Assembly (NCBI GenBank): GCA_030704615.1
Contig: CM060731.1
Location: forward strand, 89,942,756 to 90,006,755
DNA length: 64,000 nucleotides
Source of the DNA: Takakia lepidozioides
Lineage: Eukaryota; Streptophyta; Takakiopsida; Takakiales; Takakiaceae
Direction: 5' to 3'
Positions 32,721 to 43,159 of this stretch are shown in pieces. The notes under the pieces are model-generated. The model ran no database searches and had not been told where the DNA came from. It was given only the letters and a program-made list of their open reading frames with translations. Within the stretch, counting starts at the first letter, position 1; each line of letters begins with the position of its first letter. Made by a program: the position numbers and the translations under genes.

Positions 32721-33873
32721 CCTGGTGGACATGTTTGCAAAATGTAGGTGCATCGAGGATGCAAAGGGAGTGTTCAACACTATGGCTGAACAAGATGTGG
32801 TGTCGTGGAGTGCGATGCGTGCAGGGTATGCACAGCAGAGACATGGAATGGAGGCTTTGGAGACCTATGAGCAAATGATGTGCGACGGGGTGAAGCTCGA
32901 CCACATCACGTTTGTGTGCGTTTGCAGTGCGTGTGTGCAAGCCTGGCAGCCCTGGAAAAGGGCGAAAAGGTGCATGGCGACATCGTCAGAGCTGGAATTG
33001 TACCAGATGTGATCCTGAACATTGCCCTGGTGGACATGTATGCCAAATATGGGTGCATGGACGATGCAAAGGGAGTGTTCGACAATATGGCTGAACGAGA
33101 TGTGGTGCGATGATCGCAGGATATGCACAACATGGTTGTCATAGGGAGGTCGTGCAATTATTTGAAGGAATGCAAAAGAACGGCTTGAAGCCGAGCAATA
33201 TCACCTTTATATGTGTTCTCTCTACATGCAGCCACGCTAGCCTACTGAATGAAGGAAGATTCTACTTTGATTCCCTGAGTCAAGATCATGGTGTCACTCC
33301 GACAGTAAAGCACTTTGGCTGCATGGTGGACCTTCTTGGACGTGCGGGACAACCGGACAAGGCAGTGGACCTGATTAATAAAATGCCCATAAATCCAAGT
33401 GCTATGGTGTGGAAGGCCTTGCTTGGTGCCTGCAGAAATCCATGGCAATGTGGAGATGGCTGAACGTGCAGCAACATCTATCCTCATGTGGGCTGAACAG
33501 GATGTCGCGACTTATGTGTTGCTCTCAAACATCTATGCTGCAGCTGGCAGGTGGGTTGATACTGCAAAGGTGAGAAGAATGATGAAGGTCAAAGGGGTTA
33601 GAAACGAGCCAGGTCGCTGCTGCATTGAGGTTGGCAACAGGGTGCACACCTTCGTTGTAGATGACAAGTTGCATCCCAGAATTAAGGAAATCCATGCTAA
33701 GTTGAGAAGATTGTCTGGGAAGATGAAGGAGGCGGGGTATGTACCTGACAGGCGCTTTGTATTGCATGATGTGGGGGAGGAGGAAAATGAATTTTCTCTT
33801 TGCCACCACAGTGAGAAGCTGGCCATTGGTTTTGGCATATCCACGGGAAATGATAGTGGGGTCTACCCAGCAT
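32719..33873 (+). pseudogene. DYW-class PPR protein pseudogene, truncated at both ends
   Basis: The sequence opens inside a PPR repeat (LVDMFAKCRCIEDAKGVFNT) right after the palindromic array. It continues with AEQDVVSWSAM, a frame change near 32925, then LVDMYAKYGCMDDAKGVFDN. A 10-base deletion in VVSWN lies near 33110. Next come ITFICVLSTCSHASLLNEG, VKHFGCMVDLLGRAGQPDKA and the E motif (PSAMVWKALLGACR). Another one-base shift near 33437 leads into the E+ and DYW region (YVLLSNIYAAAGRWVDTAKV, then SLCHHSEKLAIGFG). The deaminase HSE motif is present, but the CxxC zinc ligands and the DYW end are missing after the stop at 33873. Intact relatives edit organelle RNA (C to U). Confidence 0.85.
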
Positions 33874-34410
33874 AGGTGGGAAGTCAGCCCATAATTGCAC
33901 TTGACTGAAGGGGTGGTATTGGACTGACTTAGGTGACAGTGGATGGAATCAGAGTGCTGTCCTAATTCTGGGTTTGGGTGGTATGGCTGAACGAGATGTG
34001 GTGTCGTGTTTGCTGCATGAATTCTAGGCTGTCATTGTCAGTTGCTAGCAACAAGGCAAGGATGTATGCATGATTTGTGCAGAGGCATGGATAGTTGAAG
34101 GAGGAGGGATGGAGTGTGGGTCCAGATTCATCCAAGAGGGACGGATTTCAAGCTTCAGATCACCTACGACTCCCTGTGGAAGGATAGCTACAAGAAATCT
34201 GCTTGGGTAGATGGTCAACTGGAAGCCGCAGCAGCATCGACAAAATTGATAAAATCAGGCACTGCTCATGAAGGCACCTTCTTCAACACGTTTCACCCTA
34301 TTTTTCTCTCTTATCAAAATTGGCCCTAAATGTTGAATTCTGCAAATTAGCTGGTTGAGTGAACCTTAAATAGTTTGGAGTGACTTTGACATGATATTGC
34401 CAATGTGACA

Positions 34411-34531
34411 ACAGGATAAGTATCCAGAAATAGGTAACAGAGACGAGGAGAAGCTGTGGAATGAATACTTTTCTGACCCAGTCAATGGTGGGACAATCGA
34501 GCAAAAAGGTGAATGCCTGTTGAATTACAAA
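34411..34531 (+). pseudogene. OSB-like (PDF-motif) exon, copy 1, frameshifted
   Basis: The sequence encodes EEKLWNEYFSDP, after which the frame is lost (the second copy continues SQWWDNRGKK). The pattern LWxxFFxxPxxWWDNR is the start of the PDF motif of plant organellar single-stranded DNA-binding (OSB) proteins, which protect and limit recombination of mitochondrial and plastid DNA. Only this exon can be seen. Confidence 0.45.
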
Positions 34532-34979
34532 GAGTAGCAGCATAACTAGAGTGATAAGTTGAGTTGGGTGTTTCCTAGAAGAGATGTAGGCTGTCATTGT
34601 TAGCTGCTAGCAGCAAGGCAAGGATGTATGCATGATTTGTGGAGAGGATGGATAGTTGAAGGAGCAGGGATAGAGTGTGGGTCCCGATTCATCCAAGAGG
34701 GCCGCATTTCAAGCTCCACATTACCTACGATTCCTTGTGGAAGGATGGCTACAAGAACTTGCATGGGTAGATGGTCAACTGGAAGCCACAGCAGCAGCGG
34801 CGCCACAATTGATAAAATCAGACACTGCTAATGAGGGCACCTTCTTCAACATATTTCACCCTGTTTTTTCCTCAGAATCCTTCTTCTTCCATGTTGAATT
34901 CTGCAAGTTAGCTGGTTAAGTGAACCTTTGATAGTTTGGAGTGACTTTGACATGATACTGCCAAAGTGACAACAGGAAA

Positions 34980-35070
34980 GTATCCAGAAACATGTAACAG
35001 ATGATGAGAAGCTGTGGAATGAGTACTTTTCTGACCCCAGTCAATGGTGGGACAACCGAGGCAAAAAGGT
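34980..35070 (+). pseudogene. OSB-like (PDF-motif) exon, copy 2, in frame with splice donor
   Basis: The frame reads DDEKLWNEYFSDPSQWWDNR followed by GKK and a GTGAAT splice donor. This matches the first half of the PDF motif of OSB proteins (LWxxFFxNPxxWWDNRxxK). The next exon, which would carry the PDF residues, is not found nearby. It is a captured or relic exon, better preserved than copy 1. Confidence 0.5.
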
Positions 35071-35329
35071 GAATGCCTGTATAATTATAGAGAGTAGCAG
35101 ACGCAATTCAGCATAGGAATGAGTGTGATAAGCTGAGTTGGGTGTCTCTTAGAACAAATGTAGGCTGTCATTGTCAGCTGCTAGCAGGAAGGCAACGATG
35201 AATGCATGATTTATGCAGAGCCATGGATAGCTGACGGAGCAGGGATAGAGCGTGGATCCAGATTCATCCAAGAGGGCCAGATTTACCTTGCACAAGATTA
35301 CCTATGATTCCCTGTGGATCAATAGCTGG

Positions 35330-36480
35330 GAGTGCCATGATTGCAGGATATGGGCGGCATGGGGGTTGGATCTATGAGCAAATGTTGCAGGAAGGGGTGA
35401 AGCCCAACCACATCACATTCATTTGCATTTGTGCAAATGCGTGTACAAGCCTGGCAACCCTGCAAAATGGCAAGAGGTCTAGGTGACATCATCAAAGCTG
35501 GAATTGTACCAAATGTCATGTGGAAGGAAGGAGGCAGTTCAGCAATTCTTATGTCTCTCTCTTGCAATGCATGTGCAAGCTTGGCATACGTGGGAAAAGG
35601 AAAAGAGCTCCATGGTGACATCGTCAAAGTTGGAATCATTCCACATGTCATTTTGAACTAATGAAAATGTGTGCCAAACATGGGAGCATTGAGGATGCAA
35701 AGGGGTGTTTGAGAATATGGCTAACGAGATGATGGGGTGTCATGGAACTCGATGATTGCAGAATATGCCTGTCATGGGTGAAATGCTAAATGGATTCTAA
35801 AGTCTTGGCATGGTTGGAGCTCGAGTCGTCATCCCATATGACAAATGCGTATAGTCAGGTAGGCCTAACAACATTGCTAATCATGGTCCTTTTGACTTCA
35901 GTTTTTCTAATCCCTTTATAGTGGACTAATTTTGTTCGTCTAACTGTCTGTGGGTGAAACACAGGTAGCTACTGTTAGAGCAGAGTCTAAATGTTCTAAG
36001 TCCATGTACGCTATGGAGTTCCAGGCAGGGACACAACAGGTTGATACAGTTCATTCCCATGTCACATACGGTGATTTCCTTCTCAAAATGTAGCAAGAAG
36101 CATGTCCTCTAAAGGAGACTTCTCTTTTTTTTTTGTAGAGGTTTGTATGGAAGTTCTGAATCATGTAAAATGGTAGGGTTGAATCATAGTTTGTTGGACT
36201 TCAGACTGGTGGAAGGGGGTATCATCTTTAACATTAAACATGCATGCCAAATGTGGGAGCATAACATATGCTCATATGTTGACCTGCAGTATGCCTAAAC
36301 AGATGTGGTCTCGGAGTAAAATGAACACTGATATGCTCGTTGTGGGTGTATGCAGAAGTACGTTGAGGCCAAATATCAGAAGGGTGATTCTGAACAGGTT
36401 TTCGTCATATGTCTTTTGAATGCAGCTTGTGCCAGCCCAGGAAAGAGGTGAAGACATCATGCAAGCTAGGGTTGTATTAT
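35330..36480 (+). pseudogene. Decayed PLS-class PPR fragments
   Basis: Scattered PPR pieces in several frames: GVKPNHITFICI and NACTSLATLQNGKRS (about 35396-35480), NACASLAYVGKGKELHGDIV with GIIPHVILN (about 35560-35660), and a weak piece near 36400 (VFVICLLNAACASPGKE). They follow the usual order of a PLS-type PPR gene and resemble the DYW pseudogene upstream. Stops and shifts exclude function. Confidence 0.6.
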
Positions 36481-36599
36481 GTATAATCTGGAGAATAGCA
36501 AGTTAGGTGCTCTCTCCATATGCGACAGTTTTTTTCTTAAGTTCCAAGCATGGTCGTTACGGACTCATGAGTTTGTGCAAAGTATGGGACGGTTTTGAG

Positions 36600-37200
36600 G
36601 TATTGTCTTAATACAATGTCACGTGTTCTTCATCATGTTTATTTCTTTTTGTGCTTTGATGGGATGCCCTGTATGTTCTCCAGTCTCAATCACATCCGCA
36701 GCCGATGATCAGTGGCTGTCGGGGATTGTGTTGTGTTGTTATTCGGAGACAGTATTGCACATGTATGAACCACAAGCCGCAGCCCCCAAGTCACTGCAAC
36801 CATTACGAGTGCCTGGTTCCCAACCCACAGTCGATGTATATCACTAGTGAAGTAGTGCATTTCAAACCTCCAGTTGCATCTATCACTTCAACACTCTAGT
36901 TGTTGACTCCACTTGCAAGTCGTAAAGGCAACCGGCAGACAGTCCAAGATTCAGTCAACGCCGCGCATGGCGCTGCCACGTGCCCCCCCCCAAAAAAAAT
37001 TGAGCCGCAGTTGGCGGAACGACTGACCGAAACCACTCCGACCACGTCATGACTGAAACGACTGGGCTGTCCGAAGAGACTAGTCTATTGGCACTCCAAG
37101 TTGCCTAGTCGTTTTTTGTCTGCAACGACTCACTTTGCAGTCGTTTCGCCAGTTGTTAAATTGACGATTCCTTGCAGTGAAATTTGAAGACCATCAAAGA
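36600..37200. other. Intergenic, no supported gene
   Basis: No conserved frame is visible. A short segment at about 37010-37160 repeats CGACTG/CAGTCG words on both strands but no unit could be defined. Confidence 0.4.
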
Positions 37201-37270
37201 TGACACAGAAGAGAGAGGTGATTGAAGTAATTAAGCCATTGACCTCTCTAGATCAAAGAGAACACTCTAT

Positions 37271-38110
37271 CTATAGTGTAGTTTTGGAAGCTGTCGTGGA
37301 GGGTTTTTTATGCTTCCAGTTGACCTCCCTTTTAAATTTCGGGGAAAGAGTGGAGTGGTGCACGGAGATCTCGCCAAGCTTGTAGGGGGAGCTCGTTCCA
37401 GTTGCATTGGTCTTGCGTAGGGCTGCTCCATATGAGGCCCTGTTTGCCCCAGGCGTGTTGAAAACCCTATTAACTACTTGCCATCCATTTTTTTGCTCAT
37501 AGGTTGGGTTACTGACAGGGCTCTGTATCCTTTTTTGGTAGTGTATGCAAAGAAGGGCTCTCGCAAGTTTTTGAATTTCCAGGACCATTCCAGGGGGTCA
37601 ATCTCCATTTTTGCTAGGGGCCTTCCTAGAATCCACACAAATGAGCTAATTGCCAGCCAAGCCCTAGTGGTGATAGTGAATGGAGGCTGGGGATTCATCA
37701 TTTTGTGCCATTGTTGGAAAGCGTACGGGTTCATGAGAGGTAAGTGTGAGTCTAAGTGAAGTGGTATTGATGGTGAAGGTGTAGACCAAAATATCATTCA
37801 TGGTGATGTCTTCTACAAACAGAATAGTAAGTTGGTTTTGAAGAACGACGAGGGCCCAAGAGTTTGGGGTTGGCTCAGGAGGGCCAGAGGAAAGGGTAGA
37901 GAGCCATTGTACTGGGATAGATTGAATGCTTTGCTGATGGCCTTTGGAGGCTCGTGCAACACCAACATCTTGAGCCACAAATTCTTGAGTTCGGAGACTG
38001 TTTCCTGTCCATAAGTTATGTATCTGTCTGATGCCCAGACAGTCCCATTTGGACCATCTTTTTGCCTGGTTTTTCTGGGAAGGGGTCAAAGGGGTACTGT
38101 TTAAGAACAA
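37271..38110 (-). pseudogene. LINE fragment (3' part), second family
   Basis: Read from 38110 downward, AKRWSKWDCLGIRQIHNLWT aligns with AKRWAEWENRGFSTIKHLWD of the larger LINE at 46.3 kb, and SIQSIPVQW aligns with IIQSIPDTW. Further on, EWSWKFKNLREPFFAYTTKK and GYRAL match the pre-zinc-finger region of the same LINE. The identity is low, so this is a different L1-type family. Stops and frame changes occur throughout and the reverse transcriptase is absent. Confidence 0.6.
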
Positions 38111-38217
38111 ATGCTATCTTTTAATTTTGTAGTAGTTGTTTTGTTGGGCTTAGATGAGCAGCTTCCTTAGCTGCCCCCAAGCCTGCCAGATGCTTGACCA
38201 GAGAGTGGAGAGGTTTA

Positions 38218-38466
38218 CTATTTCATGAGCAGAAACCATGAGCCATGAGCCATGAGCCGCATGAGCGGTGAGCCGAAGTCTAAGACACGCGGATTTCATG
38301 AGCGGACTCCTCCAAATTTGGAAATGCGGCAGATTAAACAAGTATTAAAATAATAGTTTTATATTTGACCTTGCCGTTTTTGGAAGTTACAGATCCTGTA
38401 ATGCGGCAAAGATATGTCGTCAATAACAACTCCGCTCATGGTTTTTTAGATCCGCTCATGGAAATG
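38218..38466. mobile_element. MITE-like element with CATGAGCGG inverted subterminal repeats
   Basis: The left end has several CATGAGC words (TTTCATGAGCAG, CCATGAGCC repeated, TTTCATGAGCGGACTCC). The right end has the inverse words (ACTCCGCTCATGG and ATCCGCTCATGGAAAT). The about 245-bp segment has no coding capacity. A short piece with the same words (TTTCATGAGCGG, CATGAGCGGAAAA) occurs at about 24602-24655. No target-site duplication could be fixed. Confidence 0.5.
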
Positions 38467-38469
38467 AGT

Positions 38470-39130
38470 GACCGTGCAACGAGAAATCCAGTATACCATG
38501 GCAAAAGGACGTCGCATACTAGCCTGTATAGAGTATTCCACATGATAGTAATGCTTCAACTTTCCTAATATCCATTCCTTCAGTCCTACCTCAGGTTGTT
38601 TGTTGCCTAGCTCAATCCCTGGCAACTCTTTTCACCTACTTTCAAAATCTTGAGGCCAAGCCTAAAGCCCTGTTCTAACAACAGATTGATGTTTGTGTGA
38701 AAAGATATCTACTAAAGCCTGGACGAAAGCCTGGACGAATTGTTTAGAAGTCCCACTGCTGGAGTCAGCCCCTCATAAAGGTAGTGTCTGTCCCCCCTTG
38801 GTCAGTCCAAACTAGGAGCGGGAGCCACAAGGCTACAATAAACAACATCTTCTGAGTACATTTTCTAGCACAGCCGCCCAGTCAGATTACCATTGCCTCT
38901 TACGTTACGTTTCAGCTAAAGTCTCGAGCTCCCCCTCACGAGCCCTCTGCAAATTCCAATTGAGGCAAAATGATGAACCCAGGCTCTGTAATTAAGGCCA
39001 ATATGTGACAAAGGCAAAGAGAGCAGGGTGTGTTTTTTTCGTTTTTTTTGCTCCTATTTACTACAAAACTACCGTAATAGAGTCTGCACAATTCTATCAT
39101 CTTCCAATATTCGGCGGGAAAGGTTTGCGA
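38470..39130. other. Intergenic, no supported gene
   Basis: No conserved frame, repeat array or splice pattern could be recognised in this stretch. Confidence 0.4.
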
Positions 39131-39138
39131 CTCAACTA

Positions 39139-39257
39139 GGAAATGCGGTGCCGCATTAGGGTTCGCACGTGCGAAATTTTATGGGCAGTTTGGTGTTGGT
39201 GAATGCCGCATCTACCAGTACCTACGACGTTACTTGGAAATGCGGCGCCGCATTTCC
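39139..39257. repeat. Pair of GGCGCC/GGTGCC-centred palindromes
   Basis: An imperfect palindrome AATGCGGTGCCGCATT lies at about 39142-39157, and a perfect one with arms around AAATGCGGCGCCGCATTT at 39236-39257 (22 bases). A half-copy AATGCCGCAT lies between them. The layout is like the palindromic units at 31-33 kb but the arm sequence differs at one position (TGCGG instead of TTCGG). Confidence 0.7.
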
Positions 39258-39980
39258 TTGCGGGGGGTCGAATGAGGAAAGCAAAGTTTGGGAGAGCAGA
39301 AAAACAGGAACCCTCCAACACACAAAAATACATGCACGTGGAAACACGAGTGAATGACATAGTATTATCTTAGTTTGAGAAAAACAGGTTACTGGTAGGC
39401 AAGACATAAGTCGGACCTTTCTGTGGCCAGAGTCAGAGCTACTTGCAGCAGTACAGTTCTACTATCCAAAAAGGATGGGCGTACCATAGTGTTGGGACCG
39501 CAAGCCAAGGTCACTGGTCCCCTGGATCCATATTCAGAAGAGTGTGGACCTCTTGGGGGCCTCAACCCTGGTGCATGTATGAAGTGATGAGTTGTGGAAT
39601 TACAGCAAACACACGATTAACCCAATTTACCTCTCCCACTTTTGTAAGCTAGCATGCATTCTACACACTAGCCAACCACACCATGCATCACCATTCCAAT
39701 TTTCGGTCCACTCTACCTTGCAACTACCCTGCAGTTGTTGGGCACAAGGTCGGTTGTGTCGGGTGGAGTGGGTGTAGGAGGGGGTGGCATAGTTACTGGT
39801 GGTGGGGAGAACCCCTGAAGAGGGGTAATGGACTTGAGTGTGGCTACAAGTATGTCTTTGGAGAGGAAGGGGAATTTGTGAATGGTATCGATGGGATCTG
39901 GAACGGGGGTGGTTATGGTAGTCAGATGGTCGCCTAAGATTTTATGTACATTGTTGCCGCGTTGCCTATCCCATTTCTTT
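39258..39980. other. Intergenic, no supported gene
   Basis: Short open frames without family signatures. From about 39981 to 40040 a gag-derived piece begins. Confidence 0.4.
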
Positions 39981-40867
39981 TCCGACCAGGAGAGTCACCC
40001 TCTCAGCGGACCTTCTTGTGGTTCAGCTCTCTACGGCCTTGTTTTTCGCTCCTAGGGACATCCGAGAACACTCATGAACTCTTTCAATTGCCTTATTCAA
40101 AGTCTTTGGTGGCCTCTCCTCCAACTTCCACCTGGCCCATGGGGCCAATCCCACCACAAAGTTGAAGACCATTTCTGGTTCCGCCATATCCACGACTTCG
40201 AGCAATAGCACATTGAAAACCTGAACCTAGCCCCAAATGTCATCCGTAGGTCATCCGTCTGCTTCAAGTTCCTCATCTTGTCTCGGGCGAGCCAGGATGC
40301 ATTGAGGGGTACGAATTGCTTCTTCAAGAGTTCCTTGAACCCACTCCAGCTCATAGCTTTTGGACTTGGCCCCTAGTCCTGAAGACGTTTCTGCCACCAC
40401 TGTTGAGCATAACCCCTCAAATAGGTGGGTGCCACCTCCACCAATCCTCGTCACTCAACTTGGCTGCCTGGAAGTACTGCTCCAACTCCAAGAACCAAGT
40501 ATTGAGTGCTTTCCGATTCCGGATACCCTCAAAGGTGCCGGGCTCCTTTGGCTTAACCTTAAACTTAGCCATAGTAGAGGTGGCATTTTGGCCGTCTTCA
40601 CCACATCCTTCAGGTCCCACCAAATTGTGCCAAAAGCCCTTCCCAAGAAACTGGTGGCATTAGAGGCATCTGTTGGTCCAACGGAGCCTTCAGAAGGTCC
40701 TCGGGCTTCGACTCCTCAGATGCCTCCTGCTCTTGAGCGGCATCACCTTCAGAAGCGTAGCTTGCCTCTTCTGCTAGCCGCTCCGGCGTCGCGTCGCCCC
40801 TACCGGGTTCACTAGGGTTGTCGGCTTTCGGGCCGTTCCGCTTTCGCTTGGCCTTGCCCGACCCCAT
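39981..40867 (-). pseudogene. Ty3-like gag, copy 2, heavily frameshifted, with inverted end
   Basis: ATG at 40867 opens MGSGKAKRKRNGPKADNPSE, matching copy 1. The matching core is spread over several frames: FKVKPKEPGTFEGIRNRKAL, FKELLKKQFVPLNASWLARD, then MAEPEMVFNFVVGLAPWARW. Copy 2 keeps a better N-terminus (PERLAEEASYASEG) than copy 1. At about 40045 the match changes strand: bases 39981-40040 resemble copy 1 bases 21700-21741 in plus orientation (both contain CTTCTTGTGGTTCAGCT). The end of this gag is therefore inverted relative to the rest. No polymerase is present. Confidence 0.75.
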
Positions 40868-40908
40868 GGTGAGGCCGATCTCAAAGACAATCGCGTACTT
40901 AACTCTAG

Positions 40909-40920
40909 GCTCTGATACCA
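40909..40920 (-). other. Primer-binding site, initiator tRNA-Met type (copy 2)
   Basis: The reverse complement reads TGGTATCAGAGC, identical to the site of copy 1, at the same distance from the gag ATG. Confidence 0.85.
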
Positions 40921-40921
40921 A

Positions 40922-41640
40922 GTGTCGTGCACCTTACTTTGGTAGACTCCCCTTCAAGTCATAGTTACTCACTTTGATGCGCGCGCCTAACTCCCAAACG
41001 GGCCAACTCGGAGCTTCGGCTACTCACCAGGACATAACGGTCCCCCCCCCTTGCTCCTCACCGGGCCATCAACAACGCGGACTCAGTGGCAATTCCCTTT
41101 GGTTGTAGGCAAACCGGAATGGCTCCCCATACTTTGGTCGCTTTCCGGCTCGTTTGCTTGCTTAGTAGCTTTTGGTCGCTTAACGGGCTTGCACCGTTCT
41201 CGGGGTTACTACTCCCTATATATACTTCTATAGGTGTCGGCGGGGGTCTCACAAATAGCCAAGTCCTTTTCTGGTGAACCACGTCCACCATGACCCTTTG
41301 ACTTCCTGTGATGAGTCGCGGTGAGTCTTGGCCCACCTACCACGGCCCCACACAAGGCCTCATCCCCGTGGTGAGTCCTATGCCACCCCCACTACGACTC
41401 CCCATGCTACGACCACCCCACGTGGAGCCCCCCACCGCAACCCGGCTTGCGGGGCTCCCCTAGTGAGCGCTTCCGCCCCCTTGAGTGCCTTCGGCACTCA
41501 AAGGTGCTTCAGCCCCCATTCCTACTGCTGCCGTTGCCTCCACCACAGGGGCAGCCCCTCTTCTGTCCCGACCCCCTGCCCTCAAGGCAAGAGGCCGGGA
41601 CAGCCCCTCTTGTGTCCCGACCCCCTGCCCTCAAGGCAAA
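40922..41640 (-). repeat. 5' LTR of Ty3-like element, copy 2
   Basis: The minus strand matches the copy-1 LTR up to about 41300, including a TATATATA core at 41217-41224 and the GAGAACGGTGCA segment. Beyond 41300 it continues into GC-rich sequence not found in copy 1; the outer boundary is uncertain. Inside it, at about 41550-41640, a segment of about 48 bases containing CCCGACCCCCTGCCCTCAAG is tandemly duplicated. Confidence 0.5.
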
Positions 41641-41659
41641 GGGCCACGACAGCACACCA

Positions 41660-43030
41660 GATTACAGGCCAGTATGATAGGAGCAGATGTATTGGTAGAT
41701 GTCTTATTGGTTGGTCAATTTGGTTTCGAAGTAGTTGCACTCCAACTTCACCGGCCTCCGTTTATCCCCATAGCCCGGTCTTGATATCTTTGAAATAAAA
41801 AACAAACCCACCAACCTAGCCCAAGCACACCCAGAACTAAGTTTAGGGTCTCCAGGCCTTCACACCAAAGAAGTTAGGGGAAAGCATAGTGCTTAGGATG
41901 GGGAAAAGAGTTTGCTTACCAATGGTCCTCTCACTTTCAACAGCCAAGTGTTCCCCACGATAGGCCTTCACGCAAAACCCCCAAGACAACCACAAAAACC
42001 ATGTCAGAGAATTGGTGTCATTATGAATGACAAGGACAAAACCCTTAATCCTTTCTGCATTGACTAACCTGAAGGAAGGGCCCCGTTCGTCATCGAGGAA
42101 CACTGGAAACACTTGGTCGTTGGAATTGAGCGGTCTGCTAAATAAATAAGTATTCTCCCTATCATAGGCGCCATGCTTTCCCCTAAATTCTTTGACCCCG
42201 TAAGTACTACGGAGTTTGTTCATTAAGTCTTTGGAAATCTTTTTTTGGCCAGGGGGTCTCCGGATTCCCACCAACTGATATACGAACCTATACAAGCACA
42301 CACAAGAGAAGAGGACCTTCAGATATCTAGCGAGATTGTTTCAATGCAGAATGTTTCAAATTGTTGAACATCATAGTGGTAGATGTCCTCTTGGTTGGTC
42401 ACTTTGGTTTGAAGTAGTTGCACTCCAACTCCCCATAGCCCGATTTTCATATCTTCGAAATAAAAAACAAAACCACCAACTTAGCCCAACAACACCCAAA
42501 ACTCCCTCTGGGTCGCTTTTTGATTTTGTATTTTGTTAAGAAAATGGGATGGACAAGCGACGCCCTGGACCCCTAGTGGTTGTTTTACGCAGCGACTTTA
42601 GGGGGGTCGCCGTACAAGTAAACGACCTGAAAACGAGCTCTCATTTCCAGTGACGCGTTTGGCATCACTATAAGAGACTTATTCAACTTTTTCGTTGATT
42701 ACAGGCCAATATGACAAGGGCAGATGCAAATACGGTTGTACATCGTAATGGTAGACAGGTGGTAGACGTCCTCTTGGTTGGTCAATTTGGTTTCAAAGTA
42801 GTTGCACTTCAACTTCACCAGCCTCCCTTTATCCCCATAGCACACTCTTGATAGTTTCAAAATAAAAAACAAAACCACCAATTTAGCCCAAGCACATCCA
42901 GAACTAAGTTCAGGGTCTCCAGGCCTTCACACCAAAGAATCTAGGGGAAAGCATATTCGTGCTTAGGATAGGGAGAAGAGTTTGTTTACCAGTGGTCCTC
43001 TCACTTTGAACAGCCACTTTGAACAGCCAC
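41660..43030. repeat. Dispersed direct repeat (~330 bp), two long and one short copy
   Basis: Shared landmarks are TGGTTGGTCAATTTGGTTTC, GTTGCACTCCAACTTCACC, AATAAAAAACAAA and GGGTCTCCAGGCCTTCACAC. They occur in the same order at about 41660-41945 and 42700-43025, and partly at about 42368-42500. The copies are about 90 percent alike by eye. Nothing shows whether they are LTR pieces or another element. A plus-strand AGACGTCCTCTTGG-type word starts the later copies. Confidence 0.7.
41843..42301 (-). CDS. Hypothetical protein, unrecognised
   Basis: The frame encodes about 150 residues with a protein-like composition in its first half (KKISKDLMNKLRSTYGVKEF, then NSNDQVFPVFLDDERGPSFR). The start is not secure because the first in-frame ATG may lie within. 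The end overlaps the direct repeat described above, and the last 50 residues look unlike protein. It may be one exon of a transposon gene. No family is recognised. Confidence 0.25.
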   Translation of the reverse strand: MCLYRFVYQLVGIRRPPGQKKISKDLMNKLRSTYGVKEFRGKHGAYDRENTYLFSRPLNSNDQVFPVFLDDERGPSFRLVNAERIKGFVLVIHNDTNSLTWFLWLSWGFCVKAYRGEHLAVESERTIGKQTLFPILSTMLSPNFFGVKAWRP

Positions 43031-43159
43031 TTTCAACTTACCAGTGGTCGTTTATCGGTCGTAGTCATAAAACACCCGAAACTCACTCTCATTGACAACG
43101 ACACCACCATCGTGCTCTAACAGACTTAATGAAGTTTTTGTTCTTAGGCCTATTTGGCG

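Larger units (their letters stand above)
34025..35330 (+). repeat. Three tandem copies of a ~565-bp segment
   Basis: The landmark TAGGCTGTCATTGT recurs at 34025, 34587 and 35161. The first two copies are similar throughout, sharing GATTCATCCAAGAGGG, GTAGATGGTCAACTGGAAGC and AAGCTGTGGAATGA. The third is truncated after about 170 bases and runs into PPR-like sequence at about 35330. Copies differ by point changes and small indels, so the duplication is not recent. Each full copy includes an OSB-like exon. Confidence 0.85.
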
